NCBI RefSeq assembly: GCF_905475345.1 | Contig: NC_066594.1 | Span: forward strand, 4,759,501 to 4,823,500 | Origin: Vespula vulgaris | Taxonomy: Eukaryota > Arthropoda > Insecta > Hymenoptera > Vespidae | DNA length: 64,000 bases | Direction of reading: 5' to 3' | Part shown: positions 1-12,835 of the stretch, piece by piece | Numbering within the stretch: the stretch's first letter is position 1 | Layout: the number at the start of each line of letters is the position of its first letter | Made by a program: the position numbers and the translations under genes | The notes under the pieces: model-generated | The model's input: only the letters and a program-made list of their open reading frames with translations | Told to the model about the DNA's origin: nothing | Database searches by the model: none

Positions 1-3000
1 TCCGTCGGAAACTAGATTGGATGTCGCTGTGAACGAAAAGTTTCGTAATTCCGTTGGAAAATTATTGCGAAGAAACGCGTCGCGCAATTCGTCTTGGGAG
101 ATGCATCTTCGCGAGAGTTTCTCATGTTCTCGAAAGAGACCATTCGTTTAAAATGAAGAAACGATTTCGTTTCTACGTTGAAAAAGTAGAAGGGAACGAT
201 GAAAGAGCGAAAAAACGGAAAAGAGGGGAAAGAGATTCCGGGAAAATTTGTGAGTTTGGCCGGCTCGATGCATCGAGCATATCGGGAAACCGAAAGTTCT
301 TAGCGAAGGGATGGTCCCGATTTTACGAGGCCTTCCGATTTCCGTGCATCGCGCGTCTGGCTTGCGCACGCGAACCTGAGAACATATCTTTCTGGCAGGC
401 TTTGCTCTGCGACCCCATTCTTCCTCTGGTCTAGCCTTATTTCCTTCTGCCAAGCATTTTCTCATCCGTCGATGGCACCTTTATTTGCAATAAATCGCAG
501 AGAAACCACCCGCTTAGAGTATATTTACTACGATCTTACCGCTTTGCTGCTACGAAACAGATCGTCCATTTTCCGCGGAACGAATCTAGAAATGGTGATA
601 GCACGCCTTATGTTTAACGCAACGATCGAGACACTTCTCTCGCTTCTCAGTAGAGAACGTCGATGTGCATCAATTCATCATCCGTTATTCTTACTAACTG
701 ATCGAGCATCGATATTCGAGTCGTAGCTTAGCTCAATTTTCGTCCTTGGAGTACAGCCAGTATCGTCCAAGCTGATATTACCATGCAAACTTGTAAAAGT
801 GCCAAATAGGAGATAAAAGAAAGGTTATTGCCGGCGGAAATGATGCCGGCACAGTGTGATCACAAATGAAAATTTTCGACAAAAAGCTCAAGTTAGTTGC
901 TTTTACTTACTTTCCTTTTATAATCGACGAATCTCCGATATATTTGATTTTTTTAGGAGATCGAAATCCTTTAATTCATTAATTACTTTTCTCTTCCTCA
1001 AGTCTTCGTCAAATCAATAAATTAAGCTATGAGCTATTTGTGATTTCGGCATGACCGTGGCGAAAGAGGAAAGGAAATTTGGAAAATGTATGAAACTTAG
1101 CACACGTCAAATTTAAATGTACTGGAAATATTCGAGGAGCTTTTACCATTTCGATTTTTTCATTTCGTCGATCACTCGAAAAGATGAGAAGGAGAAAGTG
1201 AACGAACGAGCGAACGAGCTAAAAGAACGACTTGAATGTAAAAAAATATACGTGCTTGTGAAATATAGGAATACCCGACCACTCTCGTCTTTTTCCAACG
1301 CCATCGCCCTTTCCCTTCGCTATTTTCATATTCTCTATATGTATGTGCTTCAAACGATACGCTCTCCGAAATCCATTTTCCTGCATATCGTAATCTAAAC
1401 TCGAAAGTACTCTCTCGATAGTATATCACCGATAAGCGTTATAAATGAAAATGCACGAAAGATTTTTTCGATGCTCGCACGAAAGATTTCATTGAAAAAA
1501 CGTTTAAAACACGCCTCCACTGACGACGGTCGATTTTAAAAACACAAATTGCTTTTCTGCTACGTTATCGAAATCTATGGTAACGAAGGATCTTTGATTA
1601 TTAGTATCATTAAGATGTTTCTTCGATACAAATATATATCAGGACAAATGCATATTCTTGCAATTAAATGTAGATCTGCATAGAAAGTATTAAAAGACAA
1701 AATAAATTCAAAAGGATGATAATACATAGTATACACAAATAGATAGATAATTTTTTTTCTTTTTTAATGCTTTTCCAAGATCGAAAGACTTTAAGTTCAA
1801 ATGGACGAGTAACATTCTTTTCGGAAACAGAATTCTTCGAATACCCTACTATCTCTTGTGCAGATACCTTGAAGAAAAATAAGGGACGATAGAACAGCGC
1901 TCGAAAAAGGAACGATCAAGAGTATTAATGCCTTGCGATAATTTTTGCCTTGTGAAGAATTCATTTTGCTTCTTACGATCGTTCGAGTACATATGAGTGG
2001 AATATAAAGACGAAGAAAAAAATAAAATAAAATTGTCATCAAGAATGACAATGCAAGATGCGGTCTTTTGCTCGAGCGCTTGGTATTTTACGTAGTGATT
2101 ATATAACCAAGCGAAGGAGAAAGTAGAAGAGACGACACGATAAAGGTCAACAAAGTAAACCATGGCCTCTTAAGCCACAAGGAGATTGCGCTCGAACGAG
2201 CCAAACATTCCCTTTCTCAGATATTTCCCGAGAACCCAAGCATTTTAATGACAAATCTCTAGAATCGATCGCCCTTCTTTTTATACAAAGGATGATTTCA
2301 TCGTGTCTGCTTTAAAAACTACGCACACAAATTTTTGACATGAAAAATTTGGAAATTCGAAGAAATACATGAGCAGCAAGTTAATATTTACATAAAATAT
2401 TAATTTCGTAAAATTTATCTTTAATCTATTATTTTACTTTTTCAAACGATTCTACAAATCTATCGATGTACACGTATTCAAACAAAATATAGTCCAACTG
2501 AACATTCTGCATATTTGTTAATACTGGAAGTTAAATTTTACTTCGAAAGTTGAAATTACTTCGTTGCTCGTCATATTTAATTCGAGCAAAATGAATACGG
2601 CAGTAGTGCTTTCTTATTTATTCAGTATCACTCTTTTGCTATTTTTGCTTGCCAGCAGAAACTATTTCTCTATAGCTACGTACACAAACAAATAAAACTT
2701 TTTGACTATTTCTTTATCCGTTTCGGAAACATCAGAAGTGGCTTTGTTTGCCAAGTAAAAGAGAAGAAGAGAGAGAGAGGAAGAAAGAAAGAGAAAAATT
2801 GTTATTTGTAAATTGCAGGGTATCATACGTAAATACTTCCGGCGCTCGCCAGAGCCATAACATATAGACTTATATGAAAGTTGAACTAGAAAAGAGAGCG
2901 TATTTAATAACGGGGTTACGTGTATCTTTGAACGAACAAGCGGTCAGAACGTAGCTTCAATTTGAACTTTTTACATCAGTACGAACCGATATTTTAAGCA

Positions 3001-5922
3001 TCCATTTTCCATCTTCACGTCGTATCCATTAATATTGTTCTTCCGTGAAATATCTAGAGCAATAACATTTTTATATATTTTTCAAGATCCATAATAATTC
3101 CTTGTCTCGTTAACGATTTATAATGAAAAAAATTTATCTCCCTTTCTACGATCGCTAGCGGTCAAAGACTCTGCTCTTTCTTCGTTGATCGATTCTTTTA
3201 CGACAAAATAGAGCTCCGGCTTTCTTCGGCGAGCATCGCTTTATCCTCGGACAAGAAAAGAGCGATCGCAGTTACCGATGGATTTGCGATTTATGACGGC
3301 AAAGAATCCAAAAGCAACGACAAAGACGTCGACGACGACAACTACACGACGGTGTTAGACTAACAAATTAAAACGAGAACGTGTAAAAAGTAGAATAAAA
3401 AAGAAAAAAAAAGATAACGCTTGCAGAAGGTTTAATGGACATATTCTCATTTATGCATTGGAACGTAACGATCCGACAAAAGCGCGTTTGCGGGCAAACT
3501 CGAAAATCGCTAATTGGAGGATCATAAATGCAAATTTCAGGATTCCAACGCGGTAGTATGACCATCGTTCGTCGACCGTTCTCGTTGCACACGCTGACAC
3601 GATTTTTCTTTACCCCCTCTCTACCCCTTTTACTATACCAAGCCTCCAACCAGACACCAGCTCCAAGCCTCACTACCCCTTCGCTCTATTTTTTAACTCT
3701 ACCCCGCGAAAATATTGCACGGAAATGCAGAACGATCGTGGACCGCCACTCATCAATCACGTTTATCACGCTCACGTTTCAATCCTTCTTCCAGCTTGTT
3801 TTTTATGCTCGCTTTTTTTTTCAACATCCTACTACCGTACGACTACCGGCATACGCGAAATCGATGACCGGCCGCTCGAAACCTATACCAAAAAAGTCTG
3901 TCCGGGCCGATCCCTCTCTGTCGCATATTTTTCGCTCGTTTCGTTTGCCAGAATCGTGTTTTTCTTTTTTCTTTTTTTTCACCTCGATATCATCAAAGTG
4001 ATCGTTCAGTTCACTCGCGTTATCTAGCCTCCACCAAATCCGATTACATATTTTAATTCGCTCAGAAAGTAATGCCTAATAAGTATATCAGTTGTAAGAG
4101 AATTTTATTTTACATAGTAATTAATTCACACATGTAATACGAATACCGGCTCAATGGGAAAAAAAAGTCCTAGTATTTCTTTTCATCATTAAACCTAAAT
4201 TCGACAAGAGGGTGAAGATTTGTGAGAAACGTGCTGACTGTGAAAGGAAAAGAAACATGGAAGCAACTATAGGCACTAGAAAGAAAAGGCGAGAAAAAGG
4301 AGCAAAGAAATTTGGAGTGGAAAAGAGAAAAGTTAAACTCTTGAGAAACAGCAAAGACAGAAAGCGGTAGCTTTCGTGGATCGTTCTTTAATATTTAATA
4401 AAGTTCGCGCTCGAACTCGCAAGGGATATAAAAGGACAGAACTCGAAAGAGAAAGGATAAAAGAAATAAGATAAAGAGAAGCATTATTCTTTCATCGACA
4501 AAGAGAAAAATCGCTATTTAATCGTTAACTTACATAAATAGATTAATAATCTATTATACTCTATTAGGTATCTGGAATCTATTTAATACTAATTAAAATT
4601 AATACGAAAATGAGAAATCGTAGATGTATCTGCGACTTGATTTTTATTCCATTTTTTAATGAATCGCTTTTTCTGCAATACTTATATATAAAAGATTTTC
4701 TGAATTTTATTTCAATTTCCATTTGCAAGAAAATCTTACACAAATACTAAAATTATCATATTTAACGATACTTGTGTGCGATCAGCAAAAAATCACACCA
4801 AGAAAAAGAAATAGAGCGATTGCAAATAAAGCCGAGAATATATTGAAATGATCGAAGAAAATGGAAAAACTGACCGGTAACATACATTCCTTCTACATTC
4901 TTCCGTACCTTCCTTCTCTTCCAATTTTTCTTCTTATTTTCACGTCTACTCCACCAGATTTCTCCCCATATAGCGATTCTTTCGTTTCCTTCAAATTGTT
5001 TAGCCAATATCGATTCATGATAAAAATTCCACTAACATTCCATTGGCTACGACCGTATTCGTAATACACTGATAAATAGAATCGTCCGAATATAAATCGA
5101 ATTATCCATTCAAATAAATTCTCTCTGATCCTTTTCGTTACGTTATGATCGTTTCGTTGACACTAAAAATAAGGAAAGCTTTGAAAATGGTAGTAGTATT
5201 ATCGATACATTTTCTATAAATGATTCATTAACGGTAATTAAACCGAATGAATAATTTGCTTTATTGCAAATCGGCCGACCTCCATTGTAATTTATGTACC
5301 CGTAGACAAGCAAAACTGTATTCCTTTATTAATTACTTTTCCAATGTAATTATGTATTTTGTTAACGGAACACGTGCACAATTCGAAAAGTTATATATGC
5401 GCGCCGCGTTTATATAAATGATAGAAAAAGAGAAAAAATTAACTGAATACATACATAGATATATGATATATCTATTAGTAATACGCATCCCGGTTTCCAT
5501 ACATTTAAGTAAAAAGAAAAAAAAAGAGGAAAAAGCATCGTCCGTATGGCCGAACGGCGATATAAAAATCGTTGATTAAAAAACTTCGTTTCATGGAAAG
5601 TACCATTTCGCGATAGACGCAAACATAGTGCCGCATCGAACGTAACGATTCTCATCGAACGTCGAAACATCCTTTTGTACTTCGTATCGTTCTTCGATCC
5701 GACGGCAAACGAAAACAAATGATCCGTACGCGCGTCCTCTCGGCGGAATACATTTTAATTAATGGATCGGGGACAATAGATCGAAATCGTTCGTCGATCG
5801 TAAATCGACGAAGCTCAGAAGCGTGCCATTGTTCCCCGTCCAAACTCTATGGAGTTCATCGGTAAAAAGCATTTTAAAAGCCCTTCGTTGCTTCTACTAT
5901 TTCTTTTCTCTTCCTCTGCCTT

Positions 5923-5924
<2 letters not shown>

Positions 5925-5960
<36 letters not shown>

Positions 5961-5981
5961 TCTCTCCCTCTCTCTCTCTCC
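5925..5981 (+). repeat. CT microsatellite
   Basis: Nearly pure CT dinucleotides on the plus strand with a few CCC interruptions, flanked by pyrimidine-rich sequence. Open frames of Ser/Leu repeats across it are artefacts. Confidence 0.95.
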
Positions 5982-6333
5982 TTTTATCTCTTCTCTTTTT
6001 TCTTCTCATTCTCTTTTCGAAATGTAGCTATGAGAAAACGCCTTGTGGCGATTCAGGATCCTGGTCTATTTCAACGTCAGTCCGGAGGAAAAGAGTGGGG
6101 AAACCTTGAAAGAAAAGTGGAAAAAAAAGAATTACTCTTCATTATGTGGTTACAAAGAAGCTTTCGGCTTATTATTTTACTCACGAGTAGCGAGTTGGTT
6201 ATATAGTGGTGATTAACAAATTTTACATACGTTGACGCTCAGAACTTTGGACTGACATGAATCAATTTTCATCTCAAAAATCAATGAAAAAACTAAAAAC
6301 GTAATAGGATAATGATGAAAATCACGTAATAAT

Positions 6334-6370
6334 ATTCAGTTGGTATAGAACAAATTCGAACCAACTGAAT
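6334..6370. repeat. Inverted repeat, 11-bp perfect arms
   Basis: Arms ATTCAGTTGGT (6334-6344) and ACCAACTGAAT (6360-6370) are exact reverse complements around a 15-nt loop. It lies in the non-coding stretch upstream of the sidestep-like exons. No function is evident. Confidence 0.8.
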
Positions 6371-7202
6371 TCTGTGAATTTAGATTTCTTTCAATGACAA
6401 ACAAAACTATTACTCGACTGGTTCTCAAAAGTGTCATTTAAAAGTACAATCATTGTCTTAAAAAGTATATTTATAAACAGCATTGGTTCTCTACTCATTA
6501 GTTTTATATTTTATAAATCCATAATATGATACAACGGTGATCCATTTAAAATGTATTTCTTAAAAATAAACAAGTTCTTCTTATATATTCGATCTCTTCG
6601 AAATGCTAAGTCAAAAAAGGTCAAAGAAATAAAATTTTCAACGAGAAACCTTATCTACCGATATCGCGATGCAAATGCGCACGATTTCTGATTCTCTCAG
6701 CTTCGATTTTCGCAAGGAAAAATTATTCGTCGTAACGTCCGTTTCGTCCTTCAGAAGAAGGAAATAACGACGTTCCCGAATGGTTTTCGCGAGAGGTTTT
6801 CGTTAAGAATTTACGACAAGCGATCCTCGAAAAGCGAGCGATATCAACGCGCTCGAGAGACTGTTAGAAGATGGGTCCATTGCGCTTCGAACAAAGATCA
6901 GAGAAGGAACGAAGCTAGAGCAGATTTTATCGAATGGAAGAGACAGAGTGAGACTTCTCTCCAGCCCAGTCGAGTAAGGACGACGTGTTTCTTGTTTTAC
7001 GGCCGGCTATTTAGATTTTATACGGCCGCTTCCGCCACTCCTCTCGCATTTGCACCGTATCTTTACATCCAGAACATCGAAACGTGCCGCGGCAAAATCG
7101 AAATCGCAGCATAGACGATACCGTTCTCATCAAATTGCTTTGAAACGAGTTATTCACCAACTTTTCACAGACATCATCCTCCTCCCTTTATCACGCTCCT
7201 TC

Positions 7203-7213
7203 CTCTCTGTCTC

Positions 7214-7264
<51 letters not shown>
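7203..7264 (+). repeat. CT microsatellite
   Basis: Pyrimidine tract that begins with CT units mixed with CTGT and continues as pure CT for about 45 nt. Confidence 0.95.
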
Positions 7265-7266
<2 letters not shown>

Positions 7267-10200
7267 TCATCATCCGATGGCAAACATTTGCTCATTGTAT
7301 AAAACCCTACATGAAAATAAAATGACTTTCTTTTTTCGTTTAAAATCGAGAATCAATATTTTGTGACTTTTCGCTTTGTTTCATTCGTTAAACTTTATCA
7401 AATTGATTTGTGAAGGAAGACAAACAATTATTGCCATACTTCTGAAGCAAAAATGATTTTCTGACTTTGTCAAGTCAATAAAAGTCAAAAATGTATAAAA
7501 AAAGTTACTTTAAAATTTAATTATCTTACTTAATTATTGCTCAGTGAATTCGTTAATGACTTCCGGGAAACAAAGGATAATGCTATCGATAAATTTCTAA
7601 AAGACCAAAGCGGATTTTTTTCATTTAATTACAATACCGTAAGATTGCTGATAGCTTTATTTCAATCCGAGCTTTTCTCTTGAAGAAGATACGCAGAAGC
7701 ATCAACTTGTGCGACTTTCTTCTCGTAGTTTCCTTAGTAGCTTGCACGTTAATCGTCTTAATTACTACAAAGAGATTACTTTCGACAGAGGAAAACCATA
7801 GCAAATTCCTAGAAAGTCCCATGAATATTTACAAACGGTTTACCTACGGTCTAATTTCGATCCACCTATTCCATTACTTTCGCATGCTCTTAATCGATAT
7901 AATTCTTTACTTGTTATATTTTTCTTAAAATGCTTTAAAAGAGAATCGCATTATTTCCTAACATAAACTACGATATTTCGAGTATAATGATACATGTAAT
8001 ATTAACGAACAACTTCTTCATCCTATTAACTTTTGTAAATATAATTAGAAGATCCTTTAATGTTGAATATTAACAAATCGCATCGTAAATTCGTAAGGTT
8101 CATCCCGATTCAATTCAGACTCGTCGACCTTAAATTTCTTAAAGGTAGGAACGATCTTATTTTACGCTTTTCGAGTACAAGAAGCCTCATAAAAGGCGTT
8201 ATTGCTAGGACTCGTAGAGAGGACCCATCGAGTACGACAAATTTGTCTGTTCCTGGAATACGAATTCTAATCTCTAAATCCGTAGAAACATTTCCTTCTC
8301 GACGATCGGCTTTACGATTACTACGTCACGCGGCTAGTTCGACGACGACTCTATCTCAAATAAAAATAAAATACGGAAAAAGAAATCCCTGAAACGTCCA
8401 CTTTTTTCTATTCCCTTTTTCTGATTCACCGTCGGCAATAGATATCCGTTGATCGTAAAAGAACCAAGACAAGGAAAAGTTTTGCTTTGCCAGCAACAAA
8501 ATAGAATGTCGGACTCGCTGGTAACGCCCTCGTAGTCGCCTTTTGCGTCATGATTCTGTTTATCATGAGAAGGATTCTCTCCCTTTTTTCACTGGAGCGC
8601 GTATGCCTAACTTTATGGGTCTCAACGATCGATAAGCAAAACGGTAGAATACTGCTTGTCTGTTTTCTCCCTCAACATGTCATTTCTTTATTTTTTTATT
8701 TTCTTTTATCGAATTATTGTCGATCCTATCAATAATTTTTTAGAAAGATTTAAGAGAGATGAATATCACTCGAATATTTCGGATTTTGATCATAGAATTT
8801 ATTAATATAATTTTAACGATTCAACTCTCATTTCCAAATGTAAAAGACGAACTTTAGAAATTAAAGAATCTCAGAAGAGTAGGAAAGTCTTTTAGTTTTT
8901 TGAATCGACACTCTTAATAAAAAAAAATTTTCTTGTGACATTGATACAAAGTAACTTTACGAAGCTTTTACGAGAACTCCGTTGTACTGGTATATACCAC
9001 GTCTTAAAAAGTAAATGGTACGATTAGTCTCACGAATTCACGATAGAGTTTCGGTATAATGTGAAACCATTAACGATTTAACGCCATGATAACCCGAGGA
9101 CTGGATTCACCGAGGACGCGTTAAAAGCTACGAATCGGAGTAGGAAAACGTTTCGAATACTGCTCGTATAAATTCGTTCATTTGTACGATAAAAATCCTA
9201 TTGTCTTGTAAAATTCGAGGGCTCGGTATAAACGTCAAAACTATAGAGCGACTGCTAACACGAATATTGGATTTTCAGTAAATAAGTATATTCATCGGAA
9301 TGAAAACGTATAAAGCGTATGCATTTGATTTGAAATTCTGATTTACCACTGAAACACCGGCAATTCTATCCCATACTTTTGCTAAATTATTCTCGACTTT
9401 ATTTTTTATATAATTAATGCGTAATCGAATAAATATATATCTTCAAACAAATTAAAAAGTTTCCAACAAATACTCATGAACACCAATTACTAAAATTGAA
9501 GCGTCGCAAATTTTTTTTCGTTAATTTCATTTGCTACACATTTTCTACTTAAGGTCGATATTCCATATACATAGTTTATTTCTAACGTAAAAAATATTTA
9601 TATTTGATATATTTCTTTTATAAAATGGCTTAGAACCCGAAACTCAGAAGTGACTCACTTATATTTTCTGTAATGCATATTCCTTGGTTTGATTCCCAAA
9701 CTTTAGTTTTACGCATGAACCTTTAATTTATAAGTATTTTTGTATTATTCATCTACTCCTCTCTTTAATGCTCTCAAAGTCCATAGAGTAGGATCTTAGT
9801 GACATAATCATAAAATTTCCATATTTATGGTAAGTACACTTATATTTAACGGTGAACCGTGAATGAGAAAACACTTGAACGTTTAGGCCAATGCTTTATC
9901 ATTCTATATCACTCAGTTTCTTACCATTCGTTTTCTCATCTTGTTATGCAGGATTAGTAAATGTAATCCTTTTTTGTCAATAGAGAAAATATCTGTGGTA
10001 TAAAATTACTTCAAACAAGAATAAAGTAACGGTCAGACTTCTTAGCCAATTAGACGGACTTTTAGCCAATTTCTTCCAAAGATATCCTCCCGAGTTCTGC
10101 ACAGTATGTGGTATGGTCCTCCATGCTCTTTCTACTGCCTTCACTTCTCAATTGTTCTTAACGCTACATCGAGACACATGGCTCGACTCGAGATTCTTCT

Positions 10201-10732
10201 TTCTTCCCATCCTGCAGAAAATAGTGGAAAATTCTTTACAATATTGTTATCATTCTTTTCCAAATTTATTATCGCATTCTATCTTGTTTTTTGCGTTGGT
10301 ATTCTATGAATTCTATCTATATTTTCGCTTATCTATAAATATGTTATTAAAAACTAAAAAGCTTCCGTTCAGATCAATATTCTATTACTTTTCCAATTTG
10401 CGTAACAGTTTGTACATTGCTCGATTAACAAGATCTCATTAAGCACGTTAAAATCTAATTAAAAAAGATTTGGTAAAATGCGCTTTAAAATCTTTTTCGA
10501 ATTTAAAAAATTATAAAATACTCAGTTTACGCTATAGTAGAATTTAGTTTCTAAAGAGAAAATCGATTGAAACATTTATAATTGAATTCATCATAAAATA
10601 TACCTTACATCGTCAATAATCATTAACTTTTGTTTAATTGAATACTTTTTTTTTCTTTTTCTTATTAACTTATATTAATTCGACGTGTAATCTGGTCTGA
10701 CAATAATCAAAGGTTGCATCGCAAATAAGCTC

Positions 10733-10768
10733 CTTTGGAGGTGGTGTACCACGATGGTCGAACTTGGG
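10733..10768 (+). repeat. 36-bp dispersed element, copy A
   Basis: Ungapped 32/36 match to the reverse complement of 17244-17279. The shared core includes GAGGTGGTGTACCA and GAACTTGGG. Copy A is followed by a small hairpin, CTTGGG (10763-10768) pairing with CCCAAG (10778-10783), which copy B lacks. No open reading frame is shared between the copies, so this is not a duplicated exon. It may be a remnant of a short repeat family or a paired intronic RNA element. Confidence 0.75.
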
Positions 10769-12644
10769 CCTTACAAACCCAAGAGGTCACAAAAGGAACA
10801 ACCACATCGCCCTCCGAGTAGCCGAAGAACCACAGGGAACTAACTCAAGCGAACTCATTCAGTTTGCTAACATTGACGAAGACTCGTCGAGGTAGATCGA
10901 AGACGCATTCAAATATATATAAATCATATATAGATATATACTCACATATTTTCATCTATTCACGGAATGCACCGTAATATGAGTAGTATTAATTGCAAAG
11001 ATTCGTTTTCTTTGCAAACTGCAAGTTGAGAAATGAAATGATTACATAGATATAAACCAAAATCCAAGCAACATCTTATCGCTACACAAATGCGAAGACA
11101 TCCAATCTCGAATGCTCTACAATCTACGGTTTATCTTCCCTAACTTCTAACTCGTTATAGCCAATTATCATTGAGTCTTACCACTAACTCTATCGGAAGT
11201 ATGATTCTCAACCCTGTCTGTTATTACCATACTCTAGATGCGTTCATTATCGCGCCATCAAATTTAGTAGCTTTATCATGATCTTTATTTACGCAAACGA
11301 TTAATCTATATGGTTATCCAAAGCACACTACACGATTCCTACTATCGGACAGAGATTATGCGACATTATCAGTTAACGACTATTGTTATGATCATGCTAC
11401 ATAATTTCCATGTTTATACTTTCACCTCTACATTCTTATTATTAAGCATTTCAATAATATTTTTTATATGCATCATTAAATTTTTTCTTAAAGAAAAGTA
11501 ACGAGACGTTATTCTTAATTAAAATAAAATAATAAGAATGTATGATTTTCAATTCTTTTTCAAACTTTCTTTTTCTTAAACTTTTTACTTTTATCCTATA
11601 TATGCTATATTGAGTGACTTTAAAAAAAAAAAGAAAGAAAAACTAAAAACCCGTTTCAAATACAATTTCGTTTGTGTAACTGAAAAAGAAGTTTTTCTAG
11701 TTCCATATTCTAAAAAGTAGCACAGCGAACAGCAAGGCTATCGCACAACTTTACCGAATCCTTTCTTATATCGGTGTTGGCATGTTTGTCTTTGTATAGG
11801 GTGCTTTAAATATTTATTGCTAGGGAGCCATAAAGTTTGAAGAAAGCAAACATGCGTCGCGATAATTCTGAAAGAGAAAGATAGACAAAGAAAAAGAGAG
11901 AGAGCGTCAGTGCCATGTAAAAACGATAAATCCAAGAGGCATTGTCTTCGTACGTAGAAAAGCCATTATCGAGCTGCATTACTTCTACTGCTAAATGGCT
12001 CCAAGTAATTCAAAGAGCGTGCCTTTACCACCTACCCTTACCCAACTGTCCTATAATTCGATACCTAAGAAATACCATTGAGGAAATTCCACGTTCTTTG
12101 AATCGTTAAGCCCTACCGATTAACCCGGCAAAAGGATCCTTCGCTTTTAATTTCCACTTCGGTCGGTCAGAGCATGACCCGCTACGTCTTTTCCAGAGAA
12201 ACGCGTTACTACTTGCGACAAATCGTTCAAAATCGTAATAAAGTTTTAATTAAATTACATGCGAGCATTAACATTCCTTCGACTCATTATCGAAGCACGA
12301 ATTCAATTTCATCCTGATTAGAACAGAATCTGTTCAAAATTCCGATCTTACGAGTTCCTCTTTCCTCTTATACCGATCGATCTCAGGAAACGTAAATGAG
12401 TTTTTACGATTATTAAATTGTCGTCATAACGGAAAAGAGGTTTTATAATAAAGCGACTTTTTTAGAATCTTGTTTAAGTAGAAAAAGAAATATAGAGATA
12501 GGCAATCGCACAGTGATTTTAACAGGTCTTCCAATAAATATAATATGTTGATTTAATAGCATTTGTAATAATGTTAAAAATAGAATTTCGAACAAAGATC
12601 GAGCATATATGCATGCAAATTCGAAAGAAAAAAATTAGAAATGT

Positions 12645-12650
<6 letters not shown>

Positions 12651-12718
<68 letters not shown>

Positions 12719-12728
12719 CCCCTCTCTC

Positions 12729-12800
<72 letters not shown>

Positions 12801-12835
12801 CCTATCTCTCTCTCTCTCTTCCTCTCTCTCTCATT
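12651..12835 (+). repeat. Long CT microsatellite (about 185 bp)
   Basis: The longest simple repeat in the window. It is almost pure CT on the plus strand, with short CCC, TTT and CCTAT interruptions towards its 3' end. It opens Ser/Leu repeat frames on the plus strand that are not genes. Confidence 0.97.

Noticed and set aside
54..434. 126-residue open frame at the left edge
   Set aside because: No domain, hydrophobic pattern or splice partner. An overlapping open frame on the other strand shows the region is simply low in stops.
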